Part shown: positions 20,560 through 30,800 of the stretch, one piece after another
How positions within the stretch are numbered: the stretch's first letter is position 1
Layout of the letters: every line of letters begins with the position of its first letter
Source of the DNA: Sporosarcina sp. JAI121
Lineage (GTDB): Bacteria > Bacillota > Bacilli > Bacillales_A > Planococcaceae
Length of the DNA: 64,000 bases
Direction of reading: 5' to 3'
Assembly (NCBI RefSeq): GCF_013408665.1
Contig: NZ_JACCCL010000003.1
Location: 62,001 to 126,000, forward strand
Made by a program: the position numbers and the translations under genes
The notes under the pieces: generated by a model
What the model saw: only the letters and a program-made list of their open reading frames with translations
Database searches by the model: none
Told to the model about the DNA's origin: nothing

Positions 20560-22893
20560 TTGGATAGTTTCGAGAAAGACATGCAACAAAAATTCCTGTC
20601 TTTGATGAGGGAAGAATCATATAAACCGTTAACCGTACAAGAAATCCAAGAATTGATGGGATTTGAGCAGGCGGCTGAGTTCAAAGAGCTTGTCAAAATG
20701 CTGAATGACCTTGAACAAAAAGGGCAGATTATCCGCTCAAAAACGAATCGTTACGGCGTTCCGGAACGTATGAACTTAATGCGCGGGAAATTTATCGGGC
20801 ATGCCAAGGGATTCGGTTTCGTAGCACCGGAAACGGAAGGTATGGACGATGTTTTCATCCCGCCTCATGAAGTGAACGGTGCGATGAATGGAGATACTGT
20901 TCTCGTGCGTGTCACGAATGGTACATCTGGCGACAGACGAGAAGGAGCAATCACTCGCGTTGTCGAACGCAAAACGACAAAAGTAGTCGGGATGTATCAA
21001 GATAATAAGGGATTCGGTTTCGTAGTTCCCGATGATAAAAAATTACCGATGGATGTTTTCATCGGCAAAGGCGATTCGCTTAATGCGGTGGATGGTCATA
21101 AAGTCGTTGTTGAAATAACCGAATGGCCGAATGAGACGAAATCCGCAACGGGTATGGTTACACAAATCCTCGGTCACAGAAATGACCCTGGAGTGGACAT
21201 TTTATCCATCATTCATAAACATGGGATTGAAGTCGATTTCCCTCAAGAAGTGATAAACCAAACGAACAATATTCCGGATGAAGTCCAGGAGCAAGATTTG
21301 TTCAAACGACGCGACCTTCGTGAAGAAGTTACCGTGACTATCGATGGTGCAGATGCCAAAGACTTGGATGATGCCATTTCCGTTGTGAAAAACGATGACG
21401 GTACGTATACGTTATCCGTCCACATTTCGGATGTCAGTTATTACGTAACGGAAAATTCACCGATGGATGAGGATGCCTTCGACCGCGGAACAAGTGTCTA
21501 CTTAACTGACCGGGTCATTCCGATGCTGCCACATAAGTTATCAAATGGAATTTGTTCGTTAAATCCGGGTGTGGACAGACTAACTCTGTCATGTGAAATG
21601 AAGATCGACCGCAACGGTAAAGTGATAGACCATGAAATATTCGAGAGTGTCATCCGCTCGAAAGAACGCATGACGTATAACGAAGTATATAGAATAATTG
21701 AAGGCAAAGACGAAGATGAAAACAAAGAGCTACTGGCGAAATATGAACATGTCGTCCCTATGATCAATCATATGGCGGACCTTGCGGCTATTTTGAAACA
21801 AAAGCGGGAAGACCGCGGCGCAATTGATTTTAATTTCAAGGAATCGAAAATTCTTGTCGATGAAAAAGGATGGCCGACAGATGTTGTCATTATGGAACGT
21901 ACCGTATCTGAACGTCTGATTGAGGAATTCATGCTTGCAGCGAACGAAACGGTGGCAGAACATTTCCACTGGCTCCAAGTTCCATTTCTATACCGAATCC
22001 ACGAAGATCCAAAGGCGGAGAAGTTACAGCGCTTTTTCGAATTCCTGACGAATTTCGGGGTTGTCGTAAAAGGAACGGGCAATAAAGTTCATCCGAAAGC
22101 ATTGCAGGAAATTGTCGAGTCAATCGAAGGGCTGCCTGAAGAAACAGTCATTTCAACAATGCTCCTCCGCTCGATGCAACAAGCGAAGTATTTGGATGAA
22201 AGTCTCGGTCACTTTGGGTTATCAACGGAATTCTATACGCATTTCACAGCTCCCATCCGCCGGTATCCAGACTTGATTGTCCACCGGTTAATCCGTACGT
22301 ATTTGCTCGAGAAGGATGTTTCTGCTCAAACGATTGCGCATTGGAGTGCGAATTTACCCGACATTGCGACCCATACATCTGAACGGGAACGTCGTGCGGT
22401 TGAAGCGGAACGCGATACGGAGTCATTGAAAAAAGCGCAATTCATGCTCGACAAAATCGGGGAAGAATTCGATGGTGTTATTTCATCGGTTACAAACTTC
22501 GGTTTGTTCGTCGAACTGGAAAATACAATCGAAGGACTTGTCCATGTCAGTTATATGACGGATGATTATTATCGATTCGATGATAGGCAAATGATGATGA
22601 TTGGTGAACATACCGGCAAGCAATTCCGACTCGGCGATGAAGTGACAGTCAAAGTGGCTGCCGTGAAACCCGAAGAATCGGCAATCGATTTTGAAATTGT
22701 CGGGATGAAACCATCATTCCACCGCACACGCAGGGAATCACCAAAAGTCATCCATGCAAGCAAAAAAGAAGGCAACAATAAGTCCGGAGACAAATCCAAA
22801 GATAAAAAGAAGAGCGGAACGTATAGTAAAAAGAAAAAGTTTTACGAAAACGTTGCGAAAAAAGGATCCGGCAAACCTAAAAAAAGAAAGTAA
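20560..22893 (+). CDS. rnr: Ribonuclease R
   Basis: The 777-residue 3'-5' exoribonuclease has an N-terminal winged-helix region, two cold-shock domains ([32 protein letters not shown]), an RNB catalytic domain with [16 protein letters not shown] (metal-binding Asp), [22 protein letters not shown], a C-terminal S1 domain ([20 protein letters not shown]) and a Lys-rich tail. TTG 20560 has AAGGAG 7 nt upstream; an upstream GTG overlaps that site. It works with SmpB/tmRNA to degrade stalled mRNAs and sits next to both here. Confidence 0.96.
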   Translation: MDSFEKDMQQKFLSLMREESYKPLTVQEIQELMGFEQAAEFKELVKMLNDLEQKGQIIRSKTNRYGVPERMNLMRGKFIGHAKGFGFVAPETEGMDDVFIPPHEVNGAMNGDTVLVRVTNGTSGDRREGAITRVVERKTTKVVGMYQDNKGFGFVVPDDKKLPMDVFIGKGDSLNAVDGHKVVVEITEWPNETKSATGMVTQILGHRNDPGVDILSIIHKHGIEVDFPQEVINQTNNIPDEVQEQDLFKRRDLREEVTVTIDGADAKDLDDAISVVKNDDGTYTLSVHISDVSYYVTENSPMDEDAFDRGTSVYLTDRVIPMLPHKLSNGICSLNPGVDRLTLSCEMKIDRNGKVIDHEIFESVIRSKERMTYNEVYRIIEGKDEDENKELLAKYEHVVPMINHMADLAAILKQKREDRGAIDFNFKESKILVDEKGWPTDVVIMERTVSERLIEEFMLAANETVAEHFHWLQVPFLYRIHEDPKAEKLQRFFEFLTNFGVVVKGTGNKVHPKALQEIVESIEGLPEETVISTMLLRSMQQAKYLDESLGHFGLSTEFYTHFTAPIRRYPDLIVHRLIRTYLLEKDVSAQTIAHWSANLPDIATHTSERERRAVEAERDTESLKKAQFMLDKIGEEFDGVISSVTNFGLFVELENTIEGLVHVSYMTDDYYRFDDRQMMMIGEHTGKQFRLGDEVTVKVAAVKPEESAIDFEIVGMKPSFHRTRRESPKVIHASKKEGNNKSGDKSKDKKKSGTYSKKKKFYENVAKKGSGKPKKRK

Positions 22894-22942
22894 AACCGGG
22901 GCGGCCTAGTCCGCTCCTAGGTTTTCACAAGGGGTGAATGGA

Positions 22943-23410
22943 ATGGCGAAAGGCCAAGGCAAGGTTGTCGCCGTCAACAAGAAGGCGAATCATGACTTTG
23001 CAATAGAAGAAACAATCGAGGCAGGAATCGTCCTGCAAGGAACAGAAATCAAAGCCATCCGAAACAGCAAAGTACAGCTGCGGGATGCATTTGTACGAAT
23101 CCGTAATAATGAAGCATGGATCTCCAATATGCACATAAGTCCATACGATTTTGGAAACCAGTTCAATCATGACCCACTGCGTTCCAGAAAACTGCTTCTA
23201 CATAAAAAGCAGATCAGCACATTGCTTGGACGAACCAAAGAGCAAGGGTTCGCGATTGTCCCGATTAAGATGTATTTGAAAGACGGCTTCGCGAAAGTGT
23301 TGATCGGCGTCGGTAAAGGGAAGAAAGATTATGATAAACGCCAAGATCTCAAGAAGAAAGACGCGAAACGAGAAATTGACCGAGCACTGAGAGATAGACA
23401 AAAGTATTGA
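22943..23410 (+). CDS. smpB: SsrA-binding protein SmpB
   Basis: The 155-residue OB-fold protein brings tmRNA to stalled ribosomes. It has [29 protein letters not shown] near the N-terminus and the basic C-terminal tail ([18 protein letters not shown]) that enters the mRNA channel. ATG 22943 is chosen over GTG 22934 because AAGGGG is 8 nt before it. It is directly followed by ssrA. Confidence 0.97.
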   Translation: MAKGQGKVVAVNKKANHDFAIEETIEAGIVLQGTEIKAIRNSKVQLRDAFVRIRNNEAWISNMHISPYDFGNQFNHDPLRSRKLLLHKKQISTLLGRTKEQGFAIVPIKMYLKDGFAKVLIGVGKGKKDYDKRQDLKKKDAKREIDRALRDRQKY

Positions 23411-23435
23411 AAGTAGCGTCGAAATAAGTTATACT
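23407..23435 (+). promoter_or_regulatory. ssrA promoter
   Basis: -35 TTGAAA (23407-23412, overlapping the smpB stop), 17-bp spacer, -10 TATACT (23430-23435). This is a strong consensus-like promoter about 55 bp before mature tmRNA. Confidence 0.85.
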
Positions 23436-23490
23436 AACTATAGTAAGTAGTTCAGAAACCTTTCATTAGGTTATCCTGACATCCCTTTTC

Positions 23491-23847
23491 GGGGACGTTA
23501 CGGATTCGACAGGGGTGGTCTGAGCTTGAGTTGCGCGTCGGAGGGTTCGGCTCCGTCAGAAACGACACCTTATAATAACAGGCAAAACTAACAACAACCT
23601 AGCATTCGCAGCATAAGCTGTTGAATCTGCCTTGCAATTCCATCGCCCATGTGGCGTTGTAGGGCTCAACCTTTAGTGGGATACGACGACTGTTGCCTCT
23701 TGAGGCAGTCGGAAGAGACTTCCAAGATAGCGTACATGACGCCCTGATTGCCGGCATAGTGCTATGCGAATCCAAATAGACAATCTACACGCGTAGATGC
23801 TTAAGTGTTGGAGCCTCTGGACGCGGGTTCGACTCCCGCCGTCTCCA
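23491..23847 (+). ncRNA. ssrA: Transfer-messenger RNA (tmRNA, ssrA)
   Basis: The mature 5' end GGGGACG pairs with the 3' end CGTCTCC, discriminator A at 23847, no encoded CCA. The 5' portion GGGGACGTTACGGATTCGAC and the 3' T arm GGGTTCGACTCCCGCC are diagnostic. The resume frame starts at GGC 23581 and ends at TAA 23614-23616, giving the proteolysis tag (A)GKTNNNLAFAA. The 3' end serves as the integration site of the downstream island. Confidence 0.97.
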
Positions 23848-23849
23848 TA
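23826..23849 (+). repeat. Left attachment site (attL) within ssrA 3' end
   Basis: 24-bp segment starting GGTTCGACTCCCGCC inside the tmRNA T arm and acceptor stem. It is repeated at 32708-32731 with one difference. Confidence 0.85.
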
Positions 23850-23880
23850 TTAGAAATTCATAGGATTTCATATGGTATCA

Positions 23881-23910
23881 AAACCCTTGTATATCAAGGG
23901 TTTTTTATTT
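23881..23910 (+). terminator. Terminator of ssrA
   Basis: 9-bp stem AAACCCTTG / CAAGGGTTT with loop TATAT followed by TTTATTTT, 33 bp after the tmRNA 3' end. Confidence 0.88.
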
Positions 23911-23984
23911 TGCCCTATGTCATCTGATTTCAATGAATATCAATCGAACGTAGTCAAAAACGTAGTCAAAGCGTAGTCATCCAT

Positions 23985-24746
23985 CTACATCTCAATATAG
24001 CTAGCGAACTTCAGTATTGCTTCTTCTTTCGCCTTTTTCGTAACGTGTGCGTAGATGTTCATTGTCGTTTGTACATCACTATGTCCTAAACGATCTTGCA
24101 CTTCCTTCAAATTAGCACCCGCCTCGAATAACAATGAACAATGTGTATGGCGCAAACCATGTGTTATGATTGTTCCTAAATCGTATTTATTCTGTACATG
24201 TAAAATCCACTTACGAGTTTTTGTAGGCTGCATGTATTCGTTGTGCTCATTGCTAAATACAAGTTGCTTTGGTTGCAACGTATTAAATCCCAGTACTAAA
24301 TAATCTTGCTTCTGCTTTTTCTTCCACGCTTTTAACACAGCCATTGTTTTGTCGTCCATCTTGATTGTACGAGCAACGCCTGTTTTCGTGGATTTCACAT
24401 ATAGCTGATTATCCTTACCACGTGAAAGGGCCTTGTTGATGCGTAGCTCGTTTGTTATGAAGTCCAAGTCATTCCACGTAAGAGCTAGTGCTTCTCCTTT
24501 ACGCATACCGCTGAACGCTAGTAATCGGAATAGGGCATATGCTTTGTAGTTACTTTCTGTTTCTAAGCATGATAGGAACCTAATAAGTTGTTCACGAGTA
24601 TAGAAGTTCTCCGCCTCATCCTCGTCCGTTACAATAGCCTTCTTAGAGGTGGTGACGGGCATATCTACGTGTGCAAACGGATTGGTTTGTATATAGCCAC
24701 GCTTGATCGCAAAGTCTAACACCTTCGCAGCATATGCCTTTACCAT
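23985..24746 (-). pseudogene. Tyrosine recombinase/integrase, 5' truncated
   Basis: The 253-residue reading frame keeps the entire catalytic domain: Arg in SGMRKGEALAL, Lys in KSTKTG, HxxR in HGLRHTH, His in LGHSD, and the nucleophile Tyr in MNIYAHV. It lacks the N-terminal arm-binding and most of the core-binding domain that full integrases of this type (about 370-390 residues) have. Immediately upstream of its first Met is an in-frame TGA. It lies beside ssrA with its 3' end toward the attachment site, the usual layout. It is unlikely to catalyse recombination alone. Confidence 0.88.
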
Positions 24747-25048
24747 GAATCAAAAACACAGCGAAGAGATAACATATCTTAAATAAGGAGTATTTATTGT
24801 GTAATGATTATTGACTGAATCGTGGCACGCTATACTTCAACTGAAATACATTAGACATAGAAAACGGCGGAACTAATAAGCAAATCAGTGAATGGATGAA
24901 TCAGAAAGGTAAAAAGGATTGAGAAGTTAATGTGAAGAATTATCATAAAGGTTAGCTGCCGCTATATAGTTTTAGTAAAATCCATCGCCCATAACATCGA
25001 TTATGGGCGTTTTTGTTTATCCCTATAGATAATATTAGCCAGTTTATT
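24747..25048. other. Gene-free stretch with a coding relic and a terminator
   Basis: It separates the truncated integrase from the two-gene module. An open segment at 24845-24922 reads NTLDIENGGTNKQISEWMN... ending KKD then TGA, with no start codon or ribosome-binding site, and looks like the 3' tail of a lost mobile-element gene. The terminator at 24986 follows. Confidence 0.5.
24986..25015 (+). terminator. Terminator upstream of the two-gene module
   Basis: 9-bp stem CGCCCATAA / TTATGGGCG with loop CATCGA followed by five T. Confidence 0.88.
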
Positions 25049-25086
25049 TTGTGTATTTAATCGTTATATAGTAAAATGTGATTAAA
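25049..25086 (+). promoter_or_regulatory. Promoter and candidate operator of the nucleotidyltransferase-like/ImmA module
   Basis: -35 TTGTGT (25049-25054), 17 bp, -10 TAAAAT (25072-25077). An inverted repeat TTTAATC (25056-25062) / GATTAAA (25080-25086) brackets the -10, a layout expected of an operator for autoregulation by the HTH protein encoded downstream. Confidence 0.6.
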
Positions 25087-25111
25087 ATACTAAATAATGG
25101 GGTGAAGTGAG

Positions 25112-25579
25112 ATGAATAAAATATCCCAACTAAAGACAATTCACCCGATTCCTGCTTTCGTTGCAAATGGAGATCTTCCGCCTGGGATTCATGAAACTAC
25201 TTGGGATGAATTTAAAGTGAGATATGGTGTAAACCACAGAAGAAAACTACAGCTAAAGGGTCTAGAGAAAGCGATTCAGGAATTTACGAAGTCGGGTTGT
25301 ACAATAATTTATATAGATGGTAGCTTTGTAACAAATAAAAAAAACCCTGGTGATTTTGATGCCTTATATGATTTAGAAGAAGTTAACGATCTAATAATTG
25401 ATCAGGTATTACTGGATGCATCACGCACGGGCAGAGAAAAAATGAAGAAGTATTATGAAGGGGAGTTTTTCCCAGCTTATATTAAGGCTCAACCTAATGG
25501 AACAATATATTTAGACTTTTTTCAAAAAAACAAAAAAACTAAAGAGCCTAAAGGAATAATTAAAATAAAATTGGAGTGA
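25112..25579 (+). CDS. Nucleotidyltransferase-fold protein (GSx9DxD; DUF6932-like)
   Basis: The 155-residue protein has a central IIYIDGSF...PGDFDALYD in which Gly70-Ser71 and Asp81/Asp83 reproduce the GS-x9-DxD motif of polymerase-beta-like (MNT) nucleotidyltransferases. The N-terminal ~45 residues (IPAFVANGDLPPGIHETTWDEF) form a short conserved lead-in that I recall from DUF6932 proteins; this family name is from memory. The start ATG has GGGGTGAAG upstream. The next gene begins 6 bp after its stop, so the two form an operon. Enzymatic activity, if any, and its target are unknown; MNT-fold proteins serve as toxins or antitoxins in several bacterial systems. Confidence 0.8.
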   Translation: MNKISQLKTIHPIPAFVANGDLPPGIHETTWDEFKVRYGVNHRRKLQLKGLEKAIQEFTKSGCTIIYIDGSFVTNKKNPGDFDALYDLEEVNDLIIDQVLLDASRTGREKMKKYYEGEFFPAYIKAQPNGTIYLDFFQKNKKTKEPKGIIKIKLE

Positions 25580-25584
25580 TAATT

Positions 25585-26994
25585 TTGATAAAAAATGATC
25601 TTGAATTAAGTATCTCAGAGGAAAATTTAGCACATTTTTTATCAACACTTGAAGGATTGGAGAAGGATGAATCAATACAGGAACTTTCTCCAAGAAAACA
25701 AGAGATATACCGTAAAGCTATATATGGTGAAGTGGAGAATTTACAAATTCAGATTCAAGAATATAATAAATTAAAAAATGAAGGAATTAATGCCATCATT
25801 ATAAAGGAACCAACAGACCTTCCTCAAACTATTATTAAGTATAGGATTGCAAAAGGTATTAGCGAGAGTACTTTAGCAACAAGGCTTGGAATTGAGGAGT
25901 CGGAATTGATTGAACATGAGGAGAATTTATTTGTTGATGCCGACAATCAACTTTTAAAGAATTTATTAAATAGCTTAAACATTGAAGTACCGCATACGTT
26001 GAGAGAATTATTGTTTAACTCCGAAAAAGTTAAAAGAGATCTTAAGACAAAATTAGGTTCAATTTTTAACAGATTGGTACCATTTGAATTAAAAGAGGAA
26101 TATAACTTATTAGAAGGTTATTTGAAGTTATATTCAGCTTTACAAAGAATCTTTGGTGAACAATCAAATGCTATCCTTCTAGGAAAACAAATAGATTATA
26201 GTCCCGTGTCAGTTCGATATAAAGTTCCTAACGGCTTAAATTCAGATACTTTATATCTACATACATCATATGCTTTTCATATTTCGAAAAGGATTACAGA
26301 AATAAACGATATACCGTCAAAGATGTTGGAGACAGATCCAAATAAATTTCGTAAAGCAATTATTGAAAAATACGGTGAGTTAAACATAGAAAATTGTATT
26401 CAATATGTTTGGCATTTGGGGATACCTGTATTACCTTTAAAGTTAAAAGGGGGGTTTCACGCTGCTTGTTGGAGAATTGATGGAAGAAACGTGATTGTCT
26501 TGAAACAACAGAGTAAATCAAATGCCAGATGGTTGTTTGATTTATTACATGAATACTGGCATGCAACACAAGAGCCTCATTTATTAACGAGAGATGTAGT
26601 TGATATACAAGATGTAATGTCTGAAGGTAATAAAAATCAGGAAGAATTAGATGCCAATAACTTTGCTGCCGATGTAATTTTCGATGGTAGGCTTGAAGAA
26701 TTACTAAATAAATGTGTAACCCTGTCAAATGGTAGGATACAATATTTGAAAAGAGCAGTACAATCAGTTGCAACTACTAATGGAATAGACGTGGGTGCTT
26801 TAGCAAACCAGGCGGCATACTATCTCTCTAAAAGCGGGGGAAATTGGTGGGGGGCGGCGCACAATTTACAAGATAAAGAAGACCCCTTTGGTATTGCATA
26901 TAAAGTTCTAGGGGAAAGGATAAATATTAGTGAATTAGAGGATCCAATAGATAAAGAACTTTTAGAAAATGCCTTATATGAGGATGTAATGTAA
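25585..26994 (+). CDS. XRE-HTH / ImmA-IrrE family metalloprotease
   Basis: The product is 469 residues from TTG 25585 (GGAG 8 nt upstream; a GTG at 25576 overlaps the previous stop and would lack spacing). An N-terminal helical part is followed by a helix-turn-helix (KGISESTLATRLGIEESELIEHE, residues about 90-112), a long middle region and a C-terminal zinc-protease domain with HEYWH (HExxH, near residue 322) and a downstream EELDANNFAADVI matching the ImmA third-ligand helix. ImmA/IrrE proteases cleave repressors or antitoxins in response to a signal. Placement after a GSx9DxD protein suggests a toxin-antitoxin or abortive-infection module. Confidence 0.82.
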   Translation: MIKNDLELSISEENLAHFLSTLEGLEKDESIQELSPRKQEIYRKAIYGEVENLQIQIQEYNKLKNEGINAIIIKEPTDLPQTIIKYRIAKGISESTLATRLGIEESELIEHEENLFVDADNQLLKNLLNSLNIEVPHTLRELLFNSEKVKRDLKTKLGSIFNRLVPFELKEEYNLLEGYLKLYSALQRIFGEQSNAILLGKQIDYSPVSVRYKVPNGLNSDTLYLHTSYAFHISKRITEINDIPSKMLETDPNKFRKAIIEKYGELNIENCIQYVWHLGIPVLPLKLKGGFHAACWRIDGRNVIVLKQQSKSNARWLFDLLHEYWHATQEPHLLTRDVVDIQDVMSEGNKNQEELDANNFAADVIFDGRLEELLNKCVTLSNGRIQYLKRAVQSVATTNGIDVGALANQAAYYLSKSGGNWWGAAHNLQDKEDPFGIAYKVLGERINISELEDPIDKELLENALYEDVM

Positions 26995-27379
26995 AGTGGA
27001 GAATATTACTGTCTATATGGCAAAGGTAGAAGTGGGGAGTTAAAACTGAAAAAGGACAAATAAAAAAACGCCAAGTTTGAATATTTCTCACTAAATTGAC
27101 GACTTAAAAGCAATATTTGGAACATATACGCTGTAGTGTGATCATATACAGTTTAGAATGTATTAAGCTTTATCAATGCTAGTATTATAGCACTTATTTG
27201 AACGGTTGGTTCGACTACGCTGCTTCTGTTCTAAAGATTGTGCAGATTGTTATTTCAATGAACAACGAAATGAATTGCAAGCACAGCGTGAACAGATTAT
27301 CGAATACCGAAGACCGAAGACAGTTAGGATCGTTTTATAAAGAAGCGAAAGCTGAAAGATAATAAAGATGATTGCAAGG

Positions 27380-27418
27380 AACACGTAGTATCTAGTTAAT
27401 AGATGCTGCGTGTTTTTA
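27380..27418 (+). terminator. Terminator-like hairpin
   Basis: 15-bp stem with two G-U pairs (AACACGTAGTATCTA / TAGATGCTGCGTGTT), 5-nt loop, then T-rich tail. Confidence 0.75.
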
Positions 27419-27724
27419 TATTAGAAGTTGGAAAATATTTCGATATTTGAGTGCTGTGTGCTTTCTATCTTTTGGAGGCTTTTTCATTCTATCTCCGTGA
27501 ATCGTTATAGTTTTCCCATACGTATATCTTCATGGTTACGCTTCACTCACCATGCATATCATCTCTGTTAAACAAAAAAGTGCTATTTATCCAAATTAAT
27601 GAACAACAGTTGTAAGAAAGAGGCGGGTTATGAAACGGTCGGGTACCCCCTTTTGCATATAAAACTGTGGTCCTAAGAGAAACCCACTTATTTTTCCCTT
27701 TATATTGAATTTCAGTATAGTTTC

Positions 27725-27752
27725 TTTAAGTGAGCGGTATAACTGGTATAAT
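27725..27752 (+). promoter_or_regulatory. Promoter of the Type ISP gene
   Basis: Extended -10 TGG-TATAAT (27744-27752) with a weak -35 TTTAAG (27725-27730) at 16 bp, about 65 bp before the start codon. Confidence 0.6.
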
Positions 27753-27818
27753 CAAAGGGATAAACAATTGAATCAGTTAAAGAGTGCTAATTTGAAATTT
27801 GAAAGTAAGGTGTAATAA

Positions 27819-30800
27819 ATGAGTACAGAATTAAAAAGCTCAAATAGTTTCATTTCATTAGTTAAAGAAATGGATGTAGCATATCGTACACAACGTGATA
27901 GAGGCACAATGTTTGAGTTGTTATCATGTACATATTTTAAAAATGAGCCAATGTATGGACGCTTATTTGATAAAGTATGGATGTTAAATGAGGTACCAGT
28001 GGAATATGAAATACCTAAAAATGATACAGGTGTTGATTTAGTTGCAAGGGAACGTGAAACAGGGAATCTTGTTGCAATTCAATGTAAATATTATTCAGAA
28101 GACACAACTATCCAAAAGCAACATATTGACTCATTCTTAAACGAAGTTGGTAAGAAATTTTATTCAAGAGGGATTATCATTGCATCTACTGATCACTGGG
28201 GGAAAAATGCTGAAGATGCATTGGCAGGTCGTGATAAGGTAATCACTCGTATTTCATTAACGCAATTAAAAGAAAGTACGATTGATTGGTCAGAGTTTAA
28301 TTTTAGTGCGCCTGAAAAGGTAAAAGTACAAAACAAGAAAACACCCCGTCCTCATCAACTACCAGCTATTGAAGATGTGGTAAAAGGCTTTGAAACAGCG
28401 GATCGTGGAAAGCTTATCATGGCTCCTGGAACAGGGAAAACATACACGTCTATGGCTATTGCAGAAGAATTAGCAAAGAAAAAAGGTAGTATTTTCAGGG
28501 TTCTATATTTAGTGCCAAGCATTCAATTACTTTCTCAAACATTGAGAGGGTGGACTGCTGATACAAATTACAATATGGATGCAATTGCTGTTTGTTCGGA
28601 TCGTAAAGTAACAAAACAAGAAAGTAAAAATGAGTTTGAAGATATTACAGTGGCGGATATTGGTTACCCAGCAACGACAAGTGCTGAAAAGCTTTTAGAA
28701 TACCAAGAACGTATTGAAAACAATCAAGGGAAAGGCGATTTTTTAAGTGTCTTTTCAACATATCAATCCATTGATGTAATCATTGAAGCTCAGCAAAACG
28801 GATTCTATGAGTTCGATTTAGTAGTATGTGACGAAGCACATAGAACAACAGGAGCAACAGAATTAAATAAAGAAAACAGTAGTTTCACAAAAGTTCATTA
28901 TGATGAAAATATTAAAACTACAAAACGTCTATACCAAACGGCAACTCCTCGTGTATATGGTGAGGCTGCTAAAGAAAAAGCAGCAGAAATGTCCGTTGTG
29001 ATTGCTGATATGGATAACCCTGTGCTATACGGTGAAGAATTTTATCGTATTGGATTCGGTGATGCCATTCGTAATGGCATTTTAACAGATTATAAAGTAA
29101 TGGTATTAGCTGTTGATGAAGAAATGATTGCTCGTCGCTTCCAACAAATGTTTGCTAATAAAGATTCGGAATTAGAATTTGACGATGTAACCAAAATCAT
29201 TGGTTGTTGGAATGGTCTAGTACGCCGAAAAAGTAATTCAGATGAAGCTCTAGGGGCACCAATGAAACGCGCCATTGCCTTTGCAGGTACAATTCGTGAA
29301 TCAAAATTAATTACAGATATGTTTGCACATGTTGTTGACCAATATTTGAATCAAGATCCTGACGATGAACATCAATATAATGTTGAAATTGACCATGCGG
29401 ATGGTTCAATGAATGCACTCGAAAAGAACAAAAAGATTTCTTGGTTAAAAGGTGATGTGCCAGAAAACACATGCCGCATTTTATCAAATGCCCGTTTCTT
29501 AACAGAAGGTGTAGATATACCGGACTTAGACGCTATTATGTTCCTGAAACCACGAAAATCAAAAATTGATATTGCCCAAGCGGTAGGCCGTGTCATGCGT
29601 AAAACAGACGGTAAAGATTATGGTTATGTCATTTTGCCGATTGGTGTACCAGCAGGTAAGGACACAAACGGTGTACTGGATAACAATGAAAAATATCGTG
29701 TCGTTTGGGAAGTATTAAATGCTCTGCGTTCATTGGACGAGCGTTTTGACGCATCGATTAATAAGCTTGAATTAAATAAGAAAAAACCTGAACAGATTCA
29801 AATTATTGGTGTAGGTGAGGCTCCAGAAGATGGCGAATTAACGCCTGTTACACACCAATTAGAACTTATGCTGACAGAAGAAGATCTAACAGATTTAGAA
29901 CGTGCTATCTACGGTAAGATTGTTCGTAAAGTGGGAAATGTGCGTTATTGGGAGGATTGGTCAAAAGACGTTGCTGAAATTGCTCAACAGCATATGTTAC
30001 GCATTCGAGTAATGATAGAAGATACGAATAGTCAAGCCTATACAGAGTTCCAAAAGTTCGTAAAAAGTTTACGTTACAATATCAATGATTCAATTACTGA
30101 TACACAAGCCATTGAAATGCTAGCACAGCATTTAATTACTAAGCCTGTATTTGAAGCGTTATTTGATTCATATAGTTTTGTTCACAATAACCCTGTTTCT
30201 AAATCAATGGAATCTATTTTAGCCATTCTAGACGAACGAGGGTTAATGAAAGAACAAGAGCGACTAAATTCGTTCTACGATAGTGTACGTGTGCGTGCTG
30301 AGGGTGTAGACAATTTAAAAGCCAAGCAAGATATTATCATTCAACTATATGATAAGTTCTTCAAAGTTGGTTTCAAAGAAACAACCGAACGACTTGGAAT
30401 TGTGTTCACACCAGTTGAGGTAGTGGATTTCATTATTCATTCCGTAGATGATGTATTGAAAAAACACTTCGGCAAATCATTGGCGAGCGAAGGTGTTCAT
30501 CTACTCGATCCGTTTACCGGAACGGGTACATTTATAACACGCTTATTACAAAGTGGTTTAATTCCAAAAGAAGATTTCTTGCGTAAATACACGCAAGAAA
30601 TTCACGCTAATGAAATTGTGCTATTGAGCTATTACATTGCTGCCATTAATATAGAAGAAACTTTCCATAATTTACATGGCGGAGACTATGTGCCATTTGA
30701 AGGAATTGTTTTAACAGATACCTTTGAAAGTACAGAAACAAAAGACACATTTAATAGTGAGCTTTTTAATGAAAATAATGATCGCTTAAAACGTCAGCAA

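Larger units (their letters stand above)
26995..27818. other. 820-bp gene-free stretch with a zinc-finger-like coding relic
   Basis: No gene with a credible start. An open segment at 27191-27340 (50 codons, no start codon, TAG directly upstream) reads CFCSKDCADCYFNEQ in its middle, a Cys-rich cluster like those in small phage proteins; it is probably the tail of a lost gene. A terminator at 27380 and the promoter of the restriction gene at 27725 are the other recognisable items. Confidence 0.5.

Noticed and set aside
24845..24922. 25-codon tail as a real small gene
   Set aside because: No start codon in frame after the preceding TGA and no ribosome-binding site; kept only as a relic.
27205..27216. 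GTTGGTTCGACT, identical to the 12 bp at the left edge of attR, as a third attachment site
   Set aside because: It lacks the rest of the tmRNA end and lies inside a Cys-rich coding relic, so a chance match is likely.
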